Positions 5,688 through 7,743 of a DNA stretch of 7,743 nt are shown here, in pieces. The position numbers and the translations under genes were made by a program. Every line of letters starts with the position of its first letter. Position 1 is the first letter of the stretch. Location: positions 1 through 7,743 of the forward strand of contig PXAU01000110.1 of the NCBI GenBank assembly GCA_003567075.1, in the 5' to 3' direction. Source of the DNA: Trueperaceae bacterium. GTDB taxonomy: Bacteria > Deinococcota > Deinococci > Deinococcales > Trueperaceae. The notes beneath the pieces were generated by a model. It searched no databases, had not been told where the DNA came from, and saw only the letters and a program-made list of their open reading frames with translations.

Positions 5688-6713
5688 TTACTCCTGCGTT
5701 GCATCGGGCGTCCGGCGCCGTCGGAGCCGACCAACCTTCGCTTCGGCGCTGTCGCAGGCCCGCCGCCAGGCCGTGAGTAGCAGGTCGTAGCGACCGCCCA
5801 CGTGCGTCACGAAGCCGTGCTGCTGCAGGTAGCGCCGGTAGGTGGCGAGGTCGCGCACCACGAGCGACAGGTCGGACGCGCGGTAGTTGCGGGTGCGTGC
5901 GCCCCAGGTCACCTCGTTGCCGCGGAAGCGGCTGTTGGGCAGCCCCAGCAGGAGACCCGCCCCCGCCTCGAGGTGGTGCTGTACGAGTCGCCTCAACAGG
6001 GCCTTGTCGTCGACGCCGGGGCTCTGCAGCAGCCCGATCGCCACGACCAGGTGGAAGCGCCCGAGCGCCGGGGGGAGGTCGTTGACGTCCCCCTCGACGA
6101 AGCTGGCAAGCGGGAAGCGCGCGCGGGCCACCGCCAGCGCGCGGCCGGAACGGTCGACGCCGGTGATCGCGAGCGACCGAGGCGGCGGGTCGAGGGCGCC
6201 CAGCGCCTCGATCTCGTCACCGCGGTGGCAGCCGAGCACGAGCACGCGACCGCCGTCGGGCGGTCGGACGCGGCCCAGCGCCTCGAGCAGCGGCACGAGG
6301 AAGCCCGGGTGCTCGAGCTTGCGCACGGCGCCGAACGATGATGCGGGATCGTAGCGCTCGGCATCCCCGATCCCGCCATGCCAGCTCGCCTCCGGCGCGA
6401 GCGGTGTGAAACGGACGCGCACCGTTCCGGCGGCGACGCGCTCCGGCGTGTGGCAGCGGCAGGCGAGGACCTCGGCGAGGTCGACCCACGCCCGCCAAGA
6501 GCGCGGAGGCACGCCCGATGAGGGGCCAACCCCAGCGTCCGGGTCGGGGACCTCGAGCTCGAAGGCGTCGGAGCGCGCGAGCGCCTCGCGTGCCCAGCGC
6601 ACGACCTCGATGAGCGCCTCGTCACCGACCGCGAGGCGCGGCGTCGCCTCGTCACCGACGCGCAGCGTCCCCCCCGGGGCATCGCGGGTACGACCGCTGT
6701 CACGACGTCGCAT
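5688..6713 (-). CDS. SAM-dependent methyltransferase with long N-terminal extension
   Basis: This 341-residue protein has a class I methyltransferase domain in its second half. Motif I is RVLVLGCHRGDE (156-167), a variant with Cys-His-Arg between the glycines. Strand 2 ends at ITGVDRSG (Asp187), FVEGDVNDLP (205-214) is the adenine site, and FHLVVAIGLLQSPG (220-233) is strand 4. The C-terminal region contains LLLGLPNSRFRGNEVTWG and a final strand pair ending YDLLLTAWR, then a basic tail. Residues 1-150 are not a domain I can name; they include CRCHTPERVAAGTVRVRF and the link RYDPASSFGAVRKLEHPGFL. The substrate is unknown. The start is uncertain: ATG 6711-6713 has no clear RBS, while ATG 6753-6755, directly after AAGGGAG, would add 14 residues. 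It is divergent from the marR-type gene and has no sequence similarity to the other methyltransferase beyond the SAM fold. Confidence 0.85.
   Translation of the reverse strand: MRRRDSGRTRDAPGGTLRVGDEATPRLAVGDEALIEVVRWAREALARSDAFELEVPDPDAGVGPSSGVPPRSWRAWVDLAEVLACRCHTPERVAAGTVRVRFTPLAPEASWHGGIGDAERYDPASSFGAVRKLEHPGFLVPLLEALGRVRPPDGGRVLVLGCHRGDEIEALGALDPPPRSLAITGVDRSGRALAVARARFPLASFVEGDVNDLPPALGRFHLVVAIGLLQSPGVDDKALLRRLVQHHLEAGAGLLLGLPNSRFRGNEVTWGARTRNYRASDLSLVVRDLATYRRYLQQHGFVTHVGGRYDLLLTAWRRACDSAEAKVGRLRRRRTPDATQE
6615..6659. repeat. Short direct repeat inside the second methyltransferase gene
   Basis: The 15-base word CGCCTCGTCACCGAC occurs at 6615-6629 and again at 6645-6659, exactly 30 bases apart. 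In the minus-strand gene this encodes VGDEA twice (residues 19-23 and 29-33), ten codons apart. It looks like a local in-frame duplication in the flexible N-terminus. Confidence 0.6.
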
Positions 6714-6760
6714 GGGGGCATCTTCGCACCGTCCTTGACACCGCAGCGTGACCATCTCCC

Positions 6761-6796
6761 TTGCAGTTGACGACGATTGCAGTATACAATTATCTC
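6761..6796. promoter_or_regulatory. Overlapping divergent promoters of the marR-type gene and methyltransferase
   Basis: On the plus strand, TTGCAG (6761-6766), an 18-base spacer and TACAAT (6785-6790) form a promoter whose -10 box ends six bases before GTG 6797. An alternative pair is TTGACG (6767-6772) with TTATCT (6790-6795), spacer 17. On the minus strand TATACT (6781-6786) is a good -10 for the methyltransferase gene. The boxes share the palindrome GTATAC (6782-6787), and ATTG/CAAT arms (6776-6779, 6787-6790) flank it, as in many MarR-family operators. TTGCAG is also directly repeated at 6777-6782. Autoregulation plus control of the methyltransferase is inferred. Confidence 0.5.
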
Positions 6797-7303
6797 GTGA
6801 TGCATTCGTCTGCGCTCGAGGTGAGTCGCCGGTTCCTCCACGGCACCTGGCATGCGACACGTCACCTCGAGGCCGTGCTCGCAACCGCCGGACCGCTCGA
6901 CCTCACCGAGTTCGTGGTGCTCGAGTACGCCGCCCTGAGCGACCTCGGGCCGAGTGGCATCGCCGATGCGCTGCGGCTCCCGGACCACACCGTCTCGCGC
7001 GTGCTGGGGCGACTCGAGAGCCTCGGCCTGCTCGAACGACAGCTCGACCCGGACGACCACCGGCGCCGCGCCCTGCTGCCGACGCGCCAGGGTCGAGCCC
7101 AGCTCGACACGCTCCACGCGACGCTGCAGCGCCACGTCGAGCGCATCCTGCCCGACCACGACGCCGAGCAGCTGCGCACCTTCGCCACCGTCCTCACCGC
7201 GGTCGTAGCCGCAGAGGCCCCGAGCGAGACGACGCCGGTCGTCAGTGGATCAGGTGCAACTCCGTCTGACGCCCCCCGAGGAAGGCGATCTCGCCGCCGC
7301 TGA
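6797..7303 (+). CDS. MarR-family transcriptional regulator
   Basis: This DNA-binding regulator of 168 residues (167 from ATG 6800) has a winged helix typical of MarR (PF01047/PF12802). LTEFVVLEYAAL is helix 2. GPSGIADALRLPDHTVSRVLGRLESLGLLER is the helix-turn-helix with its recognition helix. DPDDHRRRALLPTRQG is the beta wing, with the Asp-x-Arg type residues conserved in the family. The helices before and after form the dimer interface. MarR proteins are dimers that usually repress a divergent gene and are released by a small ligand; the ligand here is unknown. GTG 6797 is six bases from a TACAAT box, and ATG 6800 is equally possible. The last 20 or so residues (Gly/Ser then Arg-rich) look like a read-through tail and overlap the convergent M24 gene by 62 bases. 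The divergent partner is the N-extended methyltransferase. Confidence 0.9.
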   Translation: MMHSSALEVSRRFLHGTWHATRHLEAVLATAGPLDLTEFVVLEYAALSDLGPSGIADALRLPDHTVSRVLGRLESLGLLERQLDPDDHRRRALLPTRQGRAQLDTLHATLQRHVERILPDHDAEQLRTFATVLTAVVAAEAPSETTPVVSGSGATPSDAPRGRRSRRR

Positions 7304-7743
7304 ACGCCACGATCTGCTCCGTGGCGCACTTCACCCGCTGCCCGTCCCACTCCGGCACCGCCACCTCGGCGTACATCTCGAACGAGTGCAGCGTGTCGTC
7401 GTGCAGCGGCAGGTCGCCGCGCCCGGGCACCCCGGTCTGCTGGTCGAACAGCCCGATCATCGGCCCTGCACCGTGACCGTGGTAGCCGATCGGGTGCGTG
7501 TACATGCGGCCCTCGATGCCGGCCTCGGCCATGCGCGCAAGCACGTCGGCCAGGATCTCGTTGCCGCTGCGGCCCGCCACCATGCATGCCGCCAGCAGGT
7601 CCTGCTGCTGGTTCGCGACCTCCAGTGCAGCGCTGAGGCCCGCCGGTGGCGCCTCCTCGCCCAAGCGCAGCACGTAGCCGTTCTGCTGCGTGTCGGTCGC
7701 CAGCCCCAGGTAGTGGATGCCGAAGTCGCAGTGCAGGAAGTCG
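7242..7743 (-). CDS. M24 family metallopeptidase (Xaa-Pro aminopeptidase-like), C-terminal part
   Basis: The last 166 residues of a pita-bread-fold dinuclear metallopeptidase are present; the N-terminus lies beyond the right edge. In fragment numbering, LHCDFGIHYLGLATDTQQ supplies two metal-ligand Asp, D6 and D17, eleven residues apart as in methionine aminopeptidase. MYTHPIGYHGHGAGP (80-94) holds the catalytic and metal His. SFEMYAEV has Glu122 and CATEQIVAF has Glu142, the final two ligands. All five ligand positions therefore appear intact, so the enzyme is probably active. The family removes N-terminal residues before proline from peptides, but some members cleave creatine or other amides, so the substrate is open. 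No signal peptide can be judged from this part. The 3' end overlaps the convergent MarR-type gene. Confidence 0.9.
   Translation of the reverse strand, partial: DFLHCDFGIHYLGLATDTQQNGYVLRLGEEAPPAGLSAALEVANQQQDLLAACMVAGRSGNEILADVLARMAEAGIEGRMYTHPIGYHGHGAGPMIGLFDQQTGVPGRGDLPLHDDTLHSFEMYAEVAVPEWDGQRVKCATEQIVAFSGGEIAFLGGRQTELHLIH

Noticed and set aside
5658..5700. An AGGAG at the end of the second methyltransferase gene followed by a GTG start (minus strand)
   Set aside because: The resulting frame is only ten codons before a stop and does not connect to the 75-residue ORF. The AGGAG is simply the last codons and stop of the methyltransferase.
6735..6740. A perfect TTGACA on the plus strand upstream of the marR-type gene
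   Set aside because: No -10-like hexamer lies 15-19 bases downstream, and the better promoter is closer to the start codon.
1..7743. CRISPR arrays, insertion sequences, toxin-antitoxin or phage-defence genes, tRNA or rRNA genes
   Set aside because: I found no regularly spaced repeats, transposase motifs, terminal inverted repeats, defence-protein motifs, or tRNA or rRNA signatures on either strand.

Overview
This is a GC-rich chromosomal window from a bacterium, roughly 70% GC by eye, that is densely packed with short intergenic gaps. The lineage is not certain. Five genes have, or probably have, a TANNNT-type -10 box placed 6-7 bases upstream of the start codon with no Shine-Dalgarno sequence. 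That is the layout of leaderless genes, which are common in Deinococcota and in some actinobacteria. Together with the large exported DUF4139 protein, this makes a Deinococcota (for example Trueperaceae-like) origin a reasonable but unproven guess. I see no rRNA, tRNA, CRISPR array, insertion sequence, phage gene or classical defence system.

Layout, left to right. (1) On the minus strand, running off the left edge, is a multi-pass AI-2E family transporter. It has a perfect AGGAGG ribosome binding site, but its only well-placed in-frame start is ATC. (2) A small minus-strand lipoprotein carries a Pro/Gly/Cys-rich motif. It is divergent from (3), a plus-strand secreted DUF4139 protein of 691 residues with a C-terminal coiled coil. 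The two share a 29-bp imperfect palindrome that contains both -10 boxes. (4) A minus-strand two-gene operon encodes a SAM-dependent methyltransferase and a glyoxalase-like (VOC) protein, coupled by an ATGA overlap. (5) Upstream of it is a strong GC-rich hairpin and then a 75-residue orphan minus-strand ORF that looks like a beta-helix edge fragment. (6) A second, unrelated minus-strand methyltransferase has a long N-terminal extension and is divergent from (7), a plus-strand MarR-type regulator. Their promoters overlap, so the MarR protein is a natural candidate to control both. (8) The C-terminal part of an M24 metallopeptidase comes in from the right edge on the minus strand and overlaps the tail of the MarR gene by 62 bp.

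The genes are mostly housekeeping or accessory functions of loosely defined role: transport, envelope proteins, small-molecule methylation, peptide or amide hydrolysis and one local regulator. No single pathway links them all. The most unusual signals are regulatory: the ATC start, the palindromic divergent leaderless promoters, the operator-like palindrome over the methyltransferase start codon, and the shared marR/methyltransferase promoter. The small orphan ORF is also notable.
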